NCBI RefSeq assembly: GCF_000154825.1
Contig: NZ_DS560019.1
Location: forward strand, 496,001 to 560,000
Length of the DNA: 64,000 bases
Source of the DNA: Anaerofustis stercorihominis DSM 17244
GTDB taxonomy: Bacteria; Bacillota; Clostridia; Eubacteriales; Anaerofustaceae
Reading direction: 5' to 3'
Shown: positions 27,681-35,963 of the stretch, piece by piece
Numbering within the stretch: the first letter of the stretch is position 1
How the letters are laid out: every line of letters begins with the position of its first letter
Made by a program: the position numbers and the translations under genes
Notes under the pieces: generated by a model
Database searches by the model: none
Seen by the model: only the letters and a program-made list of their open reading frames with translations
What the model was told of the DNA's origin: nothing

Positions 27681-28160
27681 ATGGATAAGATACTTATAAT
27701 AAGCGATACACACGGAGACATAAAAACGTTGGAAAAAATAATAAAGAAAGAAAAGAACTATTCTTATATAATACATTTGGGAGATCACCACTTTGATTTG
27801 GACGAAGTTGATATTGATTACGAAAATGTGAATGTCCTCAGAGTAAGAGGTAACTGTGATTTCATGAAAGAAAAGGAAGATTTGGTATTTACTCTTCACG
27901 GCAAAAAAATATTCATGACACACGGACATTACTACGGAGTAAAGAATTCTTTTACAAATATATTCTATAAAGCAGACGAGATAGGAGCTGATATAGTATT
28001 GTTCGGACATACTCACGAAGCTTTGAATGAGAAAATCAGCGATATACATCTATTTAACCCCGGAAGTTTAAGCAGCATGAGAAGCTTCGGCAAAATAAGC
28101 TATGGAATAATGACGATAGACGAAAAGGGTAATTATAAACTATACCATAAGACTGTTTAG
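27681..28160 (+). CDS. YfcE/MJ0936-type metallophosphoesterase
   Basis: Dinuclear-metal phosphodiesterase, 159 aa. Metal motifs are in order: ISDTHGD, HLGDHHFD, GNCD, THGH and GHTHE. The partner rdgB-yfcE order is frequent in clostridia. The natural substrate is unknown. ATG 15 bases after rdgB, with GTCTGGG as a weak ribosome site. Confidence 0.92.
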   Translation: MDKILIISDTHGDIKTLEKIIKKEKNYSYIIHLGDHHFDLDEVDIDYENVNVLRVRGNCDFMKEKEDLVFTLHGKKIFMTHGHYYGVKNSFTNIFYKADEIGADIVLFGHTHEALNEKISDIHLFNPGSLSSMRSFGKISYGIMTIDEKGNYKLYHKTV

Positions 28161-28168
28161 GAGATTTA

Positions 28169-28981
28169 ATGAAGCAGGATAATATAATAAAAAAAATATG
28201 GTTATGCATATATCCTTTGATATTTTGGGCAGTCAATCAATTTGTTGCGGGCTTTTTATTTCAGTTGTATTTCCTTATTGATATGACAAATAAGGGAAAA
28301 GTAAATTTGGTCACGACACAAAGCCTTACTGAATTCACAAGCGAAAATATTGTTTTGATACTACTCATAACATCTGTTATCAATATATTATTCTTTGCTT
28401 TTATGCTAAAGAGGAACAATAAGTTAAATATAGGCTTAAACTGCGAAGAAGGTAAAATCCCTTATATAATTTCTCTGATAATAATGGGGATAAGCTTCTT
28501 TATGTTCTCTTCGGGAATAATAGATATGTTTGATTTAACAAAATACTCCGATAGCTACGATACAATAATAAATTCTCTCTCATCGGGAGGAGTAATATTT
28601 AATATTATTGCGGTAGGAATAGTCGCCCCCGTAAGCGAAGAACTTATGATAAGAGGCGTCATTTACAATAATTTAAAAAAGTATATAAAGCCTGCTTTAG
28701 CAGTATTCATTCAAGCATTCTTATTTGGCATAATGCATATGAACATCATTCAAAGCACTTATGCAATCTTTGCGGGATTGATACTGGGATATATTTATGA
28801 AAAATCGGGAAGCTTGCTCGTTTCTTCCATATTTCACATAAGCTTTAATATATCAAATCATTTGTTCTCAATACCACTGTTATCCGATATAGCTGAGATA
28901 CCGCTTTTGATGTTGATAACAGGAGTAATATTACTTATATATACATTTAAATATTTTAATAAAAAATCATTTTACAATTAG
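28169..28981 (+). CDS. CPBP-family intramembrane metalloprotease
   Basis: Second CPBP protein in the window, 270 aa with about seven helices. Motifs are EELMIRG (EExxxR), FGIMHMN (FxxxH) and HISFNISNH near the end. Last gene of the GerMN-rph-rdgB run, with a terminator at its stop codon. Its function cannot be inferred from the neighbours, which are nucleic-acid maintenance genes. Confidence 0.88.
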   Translation: MKQDNIIKKIWLCIYPLIFWAVNQFVAGFLFQLYFLIDMTNKGKVNLVTTQSLTEFTSENIVLILLITSVINILFFAFMLKRNNKLNIGLNCEEGKIPYIISLIIMGISFFMFSSGIIDMFDLTKYSDSYDTIINSLSSGGVIFNIIAVGIVAPVSEELMIRGVIYNNLKKYIKPALAVFIQAFLFGIMHMNIIQSTYAIFAGLILGYIYEKSGSLLVSSIFHISFNISNHLFSIPLLSDIAEIPLLMLITGVILLIYTFKYFNKKSFYN

Positions 28982-29002
28982 GCAGATATCTGCCTTTTTT
29001 TA
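28981..29002 (+). terminator. Rho-independent terminator
   Basis: GGCAGATATCTGCC palindrome followed by eight T, beginning directly after the CPBP stop. Confidence 0.9.
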
Positions 29003-29078
29003 TTTCCCGGGAAATTGAAGCTAATATGTTGTAACCGATTTTCTCCTTTTACGTATCCTAGTAATGGGAGGAAATGTA

Positions 29079-29927
29079 ATGAAAGAGAAGTTAACAAAAA
29101 TTTTAGCAGTGTGTTTCTCATTTATAATGTGCATTTCTGCCGTTACGGTAGTCTCGGCTGCCAGCGAACACAAAGGTATAGATGTAAGTGTTTGGCAGGA
29201 AGATATCAATTTTAGAGAAGTAAAAGACGATGGTATAGACTATGTATATATAAGAGCCGGAGAAGGCACTACACTGGTAGACTCCAAGTTCGACAGGAAC
29301 TACCGCGATGCAAGAAGAGAAGGCATGAAGTTGGGCTTTTACCATTATGTGACGGCAAGGGATACAAGAGAAGCAAAAGACCAGGCACATTTCTTTTATT
29401 CTCTTATAAAAGATAAGAGGCAGGATCTGAGACCCGCGATGGATTTTGAACAGCTAACGGGACTAAGCAAAAAAGAAGCAAACGATATAGCAAGAGTGTA
29501 TATGGATACTTTGGAAAAATTAATGAAAATCAAACCAGCATTTTACTCAAATGCATATGACTGCGAGAGCGTATGGGAAGAAGATTTGACTAAGTACCCT
29601 CTTTGGGTAGCAGACTACGGAGTAGAAAGACCTTATTCCATAGGTCACTGGAAAGCCTGGTCGGGATTTCAATATTCGAGCAGAGGAAGCGTGCGGGGAA
29701 TACACGGACACACTGATATGGATAGATTTAAAGATGAATTACTGATAACGGATAAAGAAAAAGAAGATGCAAACTGTACTAAAGACGGATATTTAAGTTA
29801 TACGGTCAAAGAAGGCGAAACACTCAGAGATATAGCAAGAAAATTTGACACTACGACAAGAAAACTGATAAAACTAAATCACTTGGAACTTATACATCCG
29901 GGAGAAAAGCTTATAATCAGAAAATAA
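29079..29927 (+). CDS. Secreted GH25 lysozyme with LysM domain
   Basis: Peptidoglycan muramidase. Sec signal peptide (ILAVCFSFIMCISAVTVVSA, cleavage near SAAS), then a GH25 domain: KGIDVSVWQEDINF, YIRAGEGT, GFYHYVTAR, AMDFEQL and SNAYDCE. A C-terminal LysM (YTVKEGETLRDIARKFDTTTRKLIKLN) binds the wall. The Asp and Glu residues of the GH25 site are in place. I chose the ATG at 29079, with GGGAGG seven bases upstream, over an in-frame ATG five codons earlier that precedes the ribosome site. Confidence 0.93.
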   Translation: MKEKLTKILAVCFSFIMCISAVTVVSAASEHKGIDVSVWQEDINFREVKDDGIDYVYIRAGEGTTLVDSKFDRNYRDARREGMKLGFYHYVTARDTREAKDQAHFFYSLIKDKRQDLRPAMDFEQLTGLSKKEANDIARVYMDTLEKLMKIKPAFYSNAYDCESVWEEDLTKYPLWVADYGVERPYSIGHWKAWSGFQYSSRGSVRGIHGHTDMDRFKDELLITDKEKEDANCTKDGYLSYTVKEGETLRDIARKFDTTTRKLIKLNHLELIHPGEKLIIRK

Positions 29928-29929
29928 CA

Positions 29930-29956
29930 AAAGGAGTATTTGATACTCCTTTTTAT
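29930..29956. terminator. Bidirectional terminator
   Basis: AAAGGAGTA-TTTGA-TACTCCTTT between the lysozyme gene and the opposing metallo-hydrolase gene. Confidence 0.88.
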
Positions 29957-30790
29957 TTACTCCTTATCTAAACAAGATAATACAGACTTTTTGAATAAAG
30001 GATTACTTTTAAATGAGTTCATATTCAAATTATTACATACATTTTCAAAAATTTCTTTCTTATCATTTGTTTTTAATTTTAAACATCGTACTTCATCATT
30101 GATGTTATTCAACAGTTTTATTGAGCTGTCTATAACACCTTTATACTCATTTTTATTATAAACTCTGTCCCATGCGGGGAGACAGAAGTTTATTTCATCG
30201 ATACTTTTTAGTCTCTCAAGTGTATCAATACTTCTTTTAAAATCCGTAAATATAGGTATATCTCCGGGGACTGGAACAGCGTCTCCCGTAAAAAGTATAT
30301 TTCTTTCTATCCACAAATAAGACAGCGAACCACGGGAGTGTCCGCTGGCATCCACGACTTTAAAATGTATATCCTCTTCCAATTTTATTATTTCTTTCTT
30401 TTTTAGGTATTTATCTATCTTTACCGATTTATCTGATAAACCATAGAAGTTTGGTATCGGCCTTTCTTTAAACTGCTTATCTATATCCTCTATCCATTCT
30501 TTTTCATCATAAGGAGCATATATTTTTGATTTCGATAATCCTTTCAGCTTTGCGGCACTTCCTATATGGTCGGGGTGAGAATGAGTTAAAAATATGCCTT
30601 TGATATCCTTTATACTTTTATTTATGCTAAATAAATAATCCTCTATTATTTTTTCGCTTCCCTTAACGCCGCTGTCTACAAGATACAATTTTTTTCCTTC
30701 TATAATATAAATATAAACATATCTTTTTATATCCTCTGTCACATTAAAATTTATCCTTATTTGATGTACATTATCACATATTTTCATCAC
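29957..30790 (-). CDS. MBL-fold metallo-hydrolase
   Basis: Zinc hydrolase of the metallo-beta-lactamase fold. Motifs: LVDSGVKGSE, THSHPDHIG (HxHxDH), VVDASGHSRGSLSY and FTGDAVP. The family is broad (glyoxalase II, lactonases and others) and the substrate is not predictable. Its start overlaps the DUF1330 gene by 17 bases, and the pair lies behind a TetR operator, suggesting detoxification induced by a small molecule (inference). Confidence 0.9.
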   Translation of the reverse strand: MMKICDNVHQIRINFNVTEDIKRYVYIYIIEGKKLYLVDSGVKGSEKIIEDYLFSINKSIKDIKGIFLTHSHPDHIGSAAKLKGLSKSKIYAPYDEKEWIEDIDKQFKERPIPNFYGLSDKSVKIDKYLKKKEIIKLEEDIHFKVVDASGHSRGSLSYLWIERNILFTGDAVPVPGDIPIFTDFKRSIDTLERLKSIDEINFCLPAWDRVYNKNEYKGVIDSSIKLLNNINDEVRCLKLKTNDKKEIFENVCNNLNMNSFKSNPLFKKSVLSCLDKE

Positions 30791-31082
30791 TACCTCCGAT
30801 GACTACGGCTTCACTTCTTACAAAGCCTGTTCTTTTATTTTCTATTTGCTTATACTCTTTTGAATCAAAGCATTTATTTAAGCTATGAATATCCTTAAAT
30901 CTTATGATGATTATTCTGTCGGGAGTATAATCATCGGTCAAATACGTTATTTCATCTGTTCTTACGAGATACTCTCCCCCGTATTTTTCCACTATAGGCT
31001 TTACCAAATCAATATAGTCTTTGTACTCCTCGGGTTTAGACTTTTCCTTTAAATAAATATTAACTATAAAATAATAACTCAT
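30774..31082 (-). CDS. DUF1330-family protein
   Basis: 102-residue ferredoxin-like alpha-beta barrel protein. Features: YYFIVNIYLKEKSKPEEYKDYIDLVKPIVEKYGGEYLVR and the region PDRIIIIRF. DUF1330 proteins are dimeric and of unknown function, often beside oxidoreductases. AGGAGG precedes the ATG. First gene of the TetR-controlled pair. Confidence 0.85.
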   Translation of the reverse strand: MSYYFIVNIYLKEKSKPEEYKDYIDLVKPIVEKYGGEYLVRTDEITYLTDDYTPDRIIIIRFKDIHSLNKCFDSKEYKQIENKRTGFVRSEAVVIGGSDENM

Positions 31083-31104
31083 TATACTGACCTCCTTTTA
31101 ACAT

Positions 31105-31124
31105 ATGCAAGTAGTTACTTGCAT
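31105..31124 (-). promoter_or_regulatory. TetR operator upstream of DUF1330-MBL pair
   Basis: Palindrome ATGCAAGTAGTTACTTGCAT, differing at one position from the copy before the tetR gene. A TATAAT on the minus strand (31123-31128) abuts it, but no good -35 is seen. Confidence 0.8.
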
Positions 31125-31130
31125 TATATT

Positions 31131-31160
31131 TAAAAAATATATGGTATATGAATACCATAT
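31131..31160 (-). terminator. Terminator of tetR gene
   Basis: ATATGGTAT/ATACCATAT hairpin with a T run on the minus strand, between tetR and the operator of the next pair. Confidence 0.65.
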
Positions 31161-31736
31161 TTATTTTTTTATTCCGTTTACAAATACATCTATGCTATTT
31201 TCGATATAAGTTTCTTTTGGTAAAGGCGTAAGACTGTCGCCAAAAGAAGCTTTAAAGAATATAAATCCGAAATTTATGGATAAGAACATAACTGCCAAAC
31301 CCTCAAAATCGTCATTACCGACTATACCTATTTTGTACATTTCTTTGAAATAATCAGAAAGCCCTCTTTTAAAAGCCATAGGTATCTGCATTATCCCTTC
31401 TTTTGTATGTTCATAAAGCTCGGGACATCGAAGCCCTAAAGATACTTTAACGAACTTGGGAGTAACCTTATCCAAGTAAGTATGAGAAAATCTCAGCAAA
31501 TCTTTTTTTAAATCAAATGAATAACCTTTAAAATCATCTTCAGCCAAATCAGGGTTCCACTCCCTGAGCTCCATTGCATTTAAAACTATATCTTTTTTAC
31601 CATTGAATTTTCTGAATATGGTAGATTCATTTACCCCGGCTTTATTCGCTATTTCCTTTGTGGTCGTAAGAGAATACCCCTTTTCCATTATCAAGTTCAT
31701 TGAAGCGTTTATTATCTTTAAACTCGTTTCGTCCAT
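31161..31736 (-). CDS. TetR-family transcriptional regulator
   Basis: 191-aa repressor with a clear N-terminal HTH (TTTKEIANKAGVNESTIFRKFNGKKDIVLNAM) and a TetR_C-like ligand domain. Two nearly identical palindromes, one before its own gene and one before the DUF1330-MBL pair, strongly suggest that it controls both units. Inducer unknown. Confidence 0.93.
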   Translation of the reverse strand: MDETSLKIINASMNLIMEKGYSLTTTKEIANKAGVNESTIFRKFNGKKDIVLNAMELREWNPDLAEDDFKGYSFDLKKDLLRFSHTYLDKVTPKFVKVSLGLRCPELYEHTKEGIMQIPMAFKRGLSDYFKEMYKIGIVGNDDFEGLAVMFLSINFGFIFFKASFGDSLTPLPKETYIENSIDVFVNGIKK

Positions 31737-31761
31737 ATCTTCACCTATCTTTTAATAAATA

Positions 31762-31808
31762 ATGCAAGTAATTACTTGCATTATAATATAAAAAATTATA
31801 ATTGTCAA
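31762..31808 (-). promoter_or_regulatory. tetR promoter and operator
   Basis: Minus strand: TTGACA (31803-31808), 17 bases, TATAAT (31780-31785), then the perfect palindrome ATGCAAGTAATTACTTGCAT (31762-31781) overlapping the -10 and start point. Confidence 0.88.
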
Positions 31809-31837
31809 ATACATTGAATTATCGCTCATTCAATATA

Positions 31838-31872
31838 TAAAAAAGAAGCATATTTTTATAAACTTCTTTTTA
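31838..31872 (-). terminator. Rho-independent terminator
   Basis: AAAAAGAAG/CTTCTTTTT hairpin with a 14-base loop after the 346-aa gene. Confidence 0.65.
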
Positions 31873-31884
31873 TTACCAAATCAT

Positions 31885-32925
31885 TTATTTTTCTCTTAAA
31901 ATCATCGTGCCGTTTTCATCTTCCGCCGTTATGATACCATACTCTTCATAATTACATATATCGAGAAGACCTTCACACCCTAAAGTTTGTATAAATACAA
32001 AATCATCATCCTTTTCGTAAATATGTAAATACCCTGAATTACCCCTACTCTCACTTATTAAAAGCAGATCCATATTTTTTATTATTTCATAATCGGTATC
32101 ATCAAACATTTTTATTTGCTGAGTGTAAAACTCATTACCTGTTTTTAAAGATTTATAAACATTACAGGCTTTCCTATTTTTCTTATAATATTTATGAATG
32201 ATTTCCAATCCAAAGTCTTTATCAACAAAATAAAAATCATTTCCTTCTTCTCTGTTTATGATATTTATTTTTTTTATTTCTTCTTTTTCTAAAGTTAATT
32301 CCTCGTAATTATCTGATAATTTATAAGAATAAATAATATCATCTTCTTCATCATTATCCTCAATAAACTTTATTATATTTTCATGACGGTAAAAATCAAT
32401 ATTATAAAAATCGCCTTCTATTTTTTTTAGCATATCAAACTTCTCTTCTTTGACATCATATATACTTATATATAAATAAGTATCGACCTCATCGTTGGAA
32501 AATAAATCTTTCAGACTAAAATCAAGTGGAGACACTTCAAATATTATAAGTATCTTATCTTCGTCCAATTCTGCACATTCAAGTATGTTACTATCCTCTT
32601 CCCAATCTTTTATCAATTTTGAAATAGGTATTTCGTATTTTAAATCCAATGTAACCTTATCATATAATTTTAATACTTCATACCGAAAATCTCCGTCTTC
32701 ATCAAAAACAGTGTGTGATATAAAATATACCCCTTTATCACTTTTGGGATAAAAAATATTTTCATCATCTGATATTAATGGAAAATATTTAACATCATTG
32801 TTATTGATGTCATATTCGCAAAATTTATTTTTATTTTCATCATCTTCATTGTAAACCCCTATACATTTATTACCTTCAGATATAATCAGACTGTTGACTA
32901 TCGGCAGTGTTTTGATATGAACCAT
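31885..32925 (-). CDS. Acidic protein of unknown function, possible beta-propeller
   Basis: Not recognised. 346 aa, very rich in Asp, Glu and Asn, no signal peptide or membrane helix. Regularly spaced short hydrophobic strands (YEVLKLYDKV, DKILIIFEVS, TYLYISIYDV, SGYLHIYEK) suggest a repeated beta-sheet, perhaps a WD40/propeller-like fold. Own promoter (TTGACA-N17-TATCAT) and AGGAGG site. It sits next to the left end of the integrated element but lies outside it. Confidence 0.7.
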   Translation of the reverse strand: MVHIKTLPIVNSLIISEGNKCIGVYNEDDENKNKFCEYDINNNDVKYFPLISDDENIFYPKSDKGVYFISHTVFDEDGDFRYEVLKLYDKVTLDLKYEIPISKLIKDWEEDSNILECAELDEDKILIIFEVSPLDFSLKDLFSNDEVDTYLYISIYDVKEEKFDMLKKIEGDFYNIDFYRHENIIKFIEDNDEEDDIIYSYKLSDNYEELTLEKEEIKKINIINREEGNDFYFVDKDFGLEIIHKYYKKNRKACNVYKSLKTGNEFYTQQIKMFDDTDYEIIKNMDLLLISESRGNSGYLHIYEKDDDFVFIQTLGCEGLLDICNYEEYGIITAEDENGTMILREK

Positions 32926-32988
32926 AAATATATCCTCCTTGTTCTTATATATTTATCCTACAACATACTGCTTTATACTATTTCTTTT

Positions 32989-33017
32989 ATGATATGATTT
33001 ATACCGTGAGATGTCAA
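32989..33017 (-). promoter_or_regulatory. Promoter of the 346-aa gene
   Basis: Minus strand TTGACA (33012-33017), 17 bases, TATCAT (32989-32994). Confidence 0.7.
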
Positions 33018-33026
33018 ATTATAATA

Positions 33027-33057
33027 CAAAAAAACCGATTGTATATACAATCGGTTT
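33027..33057 (-). terminator. Terminator, probably the original one of tRNA-Leu
   Basis: ACCGATTG-TATATA-CAATCGGT hairpin followed by seven T on the minus strand. It lies 12 bases beyond the left att copy. Before the element inserted it would have sat just 3' of tRNA-Leu, which now lies 8.5 kb away. Confidence 0.75.
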
Positions 33058-33068
33058 AAATTCTAAAC

Positions 33069-33080
33069 TGGTGCGGATGA
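33069..33080. other. Left attachment site
   Basis: TGGTGCGGATGA, a 12-base copy of the 3' end of tRNA-Leu including CCA; preceded by TTCTAA as at the other end. Flanking sequences then diverge. Confidence 0.85.
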
Positions 33081-33195
33081 TACCTATTTTTCTAAATAAC
33101 AAAATATATCTAACATTTGAAATGCTTTATTTATAAGACTTTTAGAAACTTTATAAATATGTTCATATGTTCGACAAATCCCCTAATTTACACAA

Positions 33196-33232
33196 AGTGT
33201 GTTAAAAAATGTGTTATCTTTATATGTGTTAT
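33196..33232. repeat. Integrase arm-type repeats, left end
   Basis: Three copies of (A)GTGTTAt-like sites: AGTGTGTTA (33196), ATGTGTTAT (33209) and ATGTGTTAT (33224). The same motif occurs twice next to the right att site, so these are likely integrase arm-binding sites. Confidence 0.6.
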
Positions 33233-33370
33233 TAACTGGTGCATTACGTACTATAAGAAATAGGATAACCCCTTTATCCATAAGGAAAACTTAAGTTAAT
33301 AGAATAAAACTTCATATGGTGTTAAAATTTACCTATTATAATAATAAAGAGTGCTTATAATATAAAAAGT

Positions 33371-33604
33371 CAGGTTTTATAAGGTTTTATTAGTAAAATT
33401 TTCAGGTTTTCTCAGGTATATACAAATATAATATCTTTTCTTATAGCCTTTTAACCCCCGTGAAACAGGTTTTTAAGCTTTTTTATCATTGTCAGGTAAT
33501 TTTACAAACATAAGTAACAAAAACACTCAAAAACCTACAAAGTAATGAAAATTAAAGTAATTTCCCTTAAATCCTTATAACTGCATTAGGTTTTCTCAGG
33601 TTTT
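33371..33604. repeat. Cluster of CAGGTTTT repeats
   Basis: The 527-base gap between the left att site and the first gene holds about eight CAGGT(T/A) boxes: CAGGTTTT at 33371, 33403, 33466 and 33597, AGGTTTT at 33382 and 33588, and CAGGT at 33413 and 33493. Several occur as adjacent pairs about 10 bases apart. No gene or clear hairpin is seen in the gap. Role unknown; a protein-binding array is plausible. Confidence 0.55.
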
Positions 33605-33607
33605 AAA

Positions 33608-33829
33608 TCAATCATCTTCAATCCCATACTTTAGATCATGAACAAACCCGTAAGCCTCTAACCTATTCGAAAAATAATCTTTAAATATTTCTTTATCGTC
33701 TTTACGCTGATAAGTGCTTTTATAATGGCTATAACTTAATAACGTTTCCTCTTTTATATCAATGAGTTTATCATCTTTAAATATACTTATAACTTTATAA
33801 TATAATTTTGATATATCCTTTTTTACCAC
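33608..33829 (-). CDS. Small element protein, unknown
   Basis: 73 aa, Lys-, Asp- and Tyr-rich, no known family (VKKDISKLYYKVISIFKDDKL start). GTG start; AAAGGA lies about 14 bases upstream, longer than ideal. Its leader is a diverged copy of the leader before the 97-aa gene 4 kb away. Last gene of the element before the left att site. Confidence 0.55.
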   Translation of the reverse strand: MVKKDISKLYYKVISIFKDDKLIDIKEETLLSYSHYKSTYQRKDDKEIFKDYFSNRLEAYGFVHDLKYGIEDD

Positions 33830-33840
33830 CTATTTTTTAT

Positions 33841-33953
33841 ATATCCTTTCTTTGCTTTGTTTGTAGTTTTAAGTTGGTGTACTTCGGTGTAACGTTCTTT
33901 TTACTCATTTTTAAGTAATGGTTAGTATAGAAAATAAAAACGCTCAAAAAACA
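33841..33953 (-). repeat. Duplicated leader, copy A
   Basis: On the minus strand: TGAGCGTTTTTAT, TATACTAACC, ATTACTTAAAAATGAG, then AAAAAGAACGTTACACC and a ribosome site. About three quarters identical by eye to 37986-38096 over 110 bases. Each copy directly precedes a small gene, so this is probably a shared promoter or control region. Confidence 0.6.
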
Positions 33954-34251
33954 TAGCAAACATTATGAAAATTTAAACCCGCTCGTTTTTGAGCTGTTTT
34001 TCATATTATCATTAAGTCACACGGTAAATATTCCCAGTACCATGTTTGAAGCTCTGATAAGGGTGTTGACAGTACCTATGCCCCATAAACTTTTATATTC
34101 TGCATAATAGACTAATACCGCAGAGGGCTTAACGCTTACGGCTCCGCCCTCTACGGTATTTTTATATTTATATATAAGTATATTTACATATTTCCCCGTT
34201 GTTCCCTCGCTGTTCGTTTGTAATATTTCCCAATTACCAAACCTCTACACA
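33954..34251. other. Non-coding stretch inside the element
   Basis: Contains one strong hairpin at 34115-34154 (ACCGCAGAGGGC/GCCCTCTACGGT) with T-rich sequence on its right side, which could act as a terminator for rightward transcripts, and a smaller GCTCAAAAA/TTTTTGAGC-type pair at 33951-33995. No gene seen. Confidence 0.5.
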
Positions 34252-35361
34252 TTAAGTAAATATAGTTTCTTGTTTTACTTCTTCTCGCTCTTCCTCGTGT
34301 TTGTCCGTTTCTTCAAAGTAGTTATATTTAGGTATAAATTTAAAAAATACTTTTCCCCCTGTTCTTCCGTTCCTGTTCTTCAGTATCACAAGTTCTATAT
34401 ATCTTTCATCACTCAGCTTACACTCTTCTATTATCTTTCTGTTTTCTTCTTTCTCGGTGTTGTTCTTGGCAAATTGTAAGCCTTGAGGCTGTAAACCTAT
34501 TAACACATCGCTTGAATACTCAATAGCTCCGCTTTCCTTAAATGCTGTCATTGTTACGGGATTATTATAATTATCACGGTTAAAGGAAGATATACCAAAA
34601 ATGGTTAAATGATTATCACGTGCAAGCCTCCTTAAATTTGTTACCGTTCTGTCGGTGTTCTGCTTATCCGTGTAGCGGTCATTTATCGGAGAAAGTATCT
34701 GAACATAGTCAATAAATACCACTGGCTTTTTGTTACGGAAGTCTATATGCTTTTTTATATCCTCTTCAAGTTCTTTTACACCGTAGTTATATACACTCTC
34801 GATTATAAAAAGGTTTCTGCTTTCTTCCCGGTATAAACTTAAAGCATTGAAATACAATTCCTTTTCAAATTCATTGAATTTACTTATCTTCTCATAATCG
34901 GTAATTATATTTGCGGACTTCGCAAGGTGTTTACTTACCCCGCTTAATATATATGTGTTTCTGCTTATGCTTTTTGCTCTCAGTTCGTTTGCTGACTGTT
35001 CAAGGCTTATAAATAGTACATCTTGATTTTGTCTTGCCATTTGATATGCAAGCTGTAAGCAAAAGGTAGTTTTACCCAGTGAAGATATAGCACCGATAAA
35101 ATAAATGCCCTCTTTAAGTCCTCCGTCAAGCTCTTGATCTAAATTATAAAAACCTGTTGGGATATAGGGCTTATTAATGCTGTTCTTTATATCCGTGTAG
35201 AAGTCTTTAGCCCTGTGGTATTCGCTTTTAAGGTTATACTCTTCTATATCCGCTCTGTATTTATCTGCCTTTTTCTTGTCTTCTTCCGTGATATCCTCTA
35301 CATATCCAGTTGTATCACTAAGTATTTTATTTACATGATATTTTCTTTCGCTGTCGTTCAT
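34252..35361 (-). CDS. DnaB-like replicative helicase of the element
   Basis: RecA-fold helicase, 369 aa. Walker A is GAISSLGKTTF, Walker B VVFIDYVQIL, followed by LRRLARDNHLTIFGISSF and a DnaB-like LKNRNGRTGGKVFFKF. It starts TGFYNLDQELDGGLKEGIYF like the DnaB C-terminal domain. The usual DnaB N-terminal collar is replaced by only about 60 residues. It lies just beyond the iterons, so a role in replicating the element is likely (inference). Confidence 0.85.
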   Translation of the reverse strand: MNDSERKYHVNKILSDTTGYVEDITEEDKKKADKYRADIEEYNLKSEYHRAKDFYTDIKNSINKPYIPTGFYNLDQELDGGLKEGIYFIGAISSLGKTTFCLQLAYQMARQNQDVLFISLEQSANELRAKSISRNTYILSGVSKHLAKSANIITDYEKISKFNEFEKELYFNALSLYREESRNLFIIESVYNYGVKELEEDIKKHIDFRNKKPVVFIDYVQILSPINDRYTDKQNTDRTVTNLRRLARDNHLTIFGISSFNRDNYNNPVTMTAFKESGAIEYSSDVLIGLQPQGLQFAKNNTEKEENRKIIEECKLSDERYIELVILKNRNGRTGGKVFFKFIPKYNYFEETDKHEEEREEVKQETIFT

Positions 35362-35384
35362 ACATTTGGCTTTACCCTTTCTTT

Positions 35385-35588
35385 TTATCCTCGCATATAT
35401 GCAAGTAACTTTTTTTCAAGTGTTTTTATATGCTGTTTTTGTTCTTTTATTATTCTGTCTTTTTCTTCAATGTTTTTATTAATTAAAAATAGATTTGATT
35501 TTAAATCTGCATTTTCATTTGCCATATCGTTAAACACTTCGGTACGTACCGTTATAAACTCATCATTCTTAGGGCTTATATGTTTCAT
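35385..35588 (-). CDS. Small coiled-coil protein
   Basis: 67 aa, predicted single coiled coil (NADLKSNLFLINKNIEEKDR... KTLEKKLLAYMRG). GAGGG precedes the ATG. It lies 23 bases before the helicase gene in the same operon, so it might be a helicase-loading or oligomerisation partner; this is speculative. Confidence 0.6.
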   Translation of the reverse strand: MKHISPKNDEFITVRTEVFNDMANENADLKSNLFLINKNIEEKDRIIKEQKQHIKTLEKKLLAYMRG

Positions 35589-35850
35589 GTGGTTTCCCTC
35601 TTTCTTTTATTTATTTTCTTTATATAACCTTGAAGTACATACTATATATTAAGTACTAAAGTATATACTTTAGCGTATATAACAAAGTATAGAGTATATA
35701 TGATAAGGAGTAAGCCCCGCCCGTAAAAAAGGGGCTTACTCCTTTCCGTATTACTCTGTTATACTCTGTAATACTCTACTCTTTTTTGTTAGCAATGACT
35801 AAAACACTCATTATCAGCGGTTTTGAGGACTGTTTTTGGGGTCAAATTCC

Positions 35851-35962
35851 GTTACCACTTTTTACACCCAGCGTTACCAGTTTTTACAGTGTCTGTTACC
35901 AGTTTTTACACCTAACGTTACCACTTTTTACACCTTTTGTTATTCCGTAAGTACTTTTTACA
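35851..35962. repeat. Iteron array, likely replication origin
   Basis: Four copies of GTTACCA(C/G)TTTTTACA at 35851, 35873, 35895 and 35917, an exact 22-base period. A fifth, altered copy (GTTATTCC...GTACTTTTTACA) begins at 35939, the next position in the period. The array ends two bases before the stop codon of the initiator gene. Two helical turns per repeat is typical of initiator-binding iterons. Confidence 0.85.
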
Positions 35963-35963
35963 G

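Noticed and set aside
35851-35962. CRISPR-like array
   Set aside because: Four regular repeats, but the 22-base period leaves only 6-base gaps; this is an iteron array.
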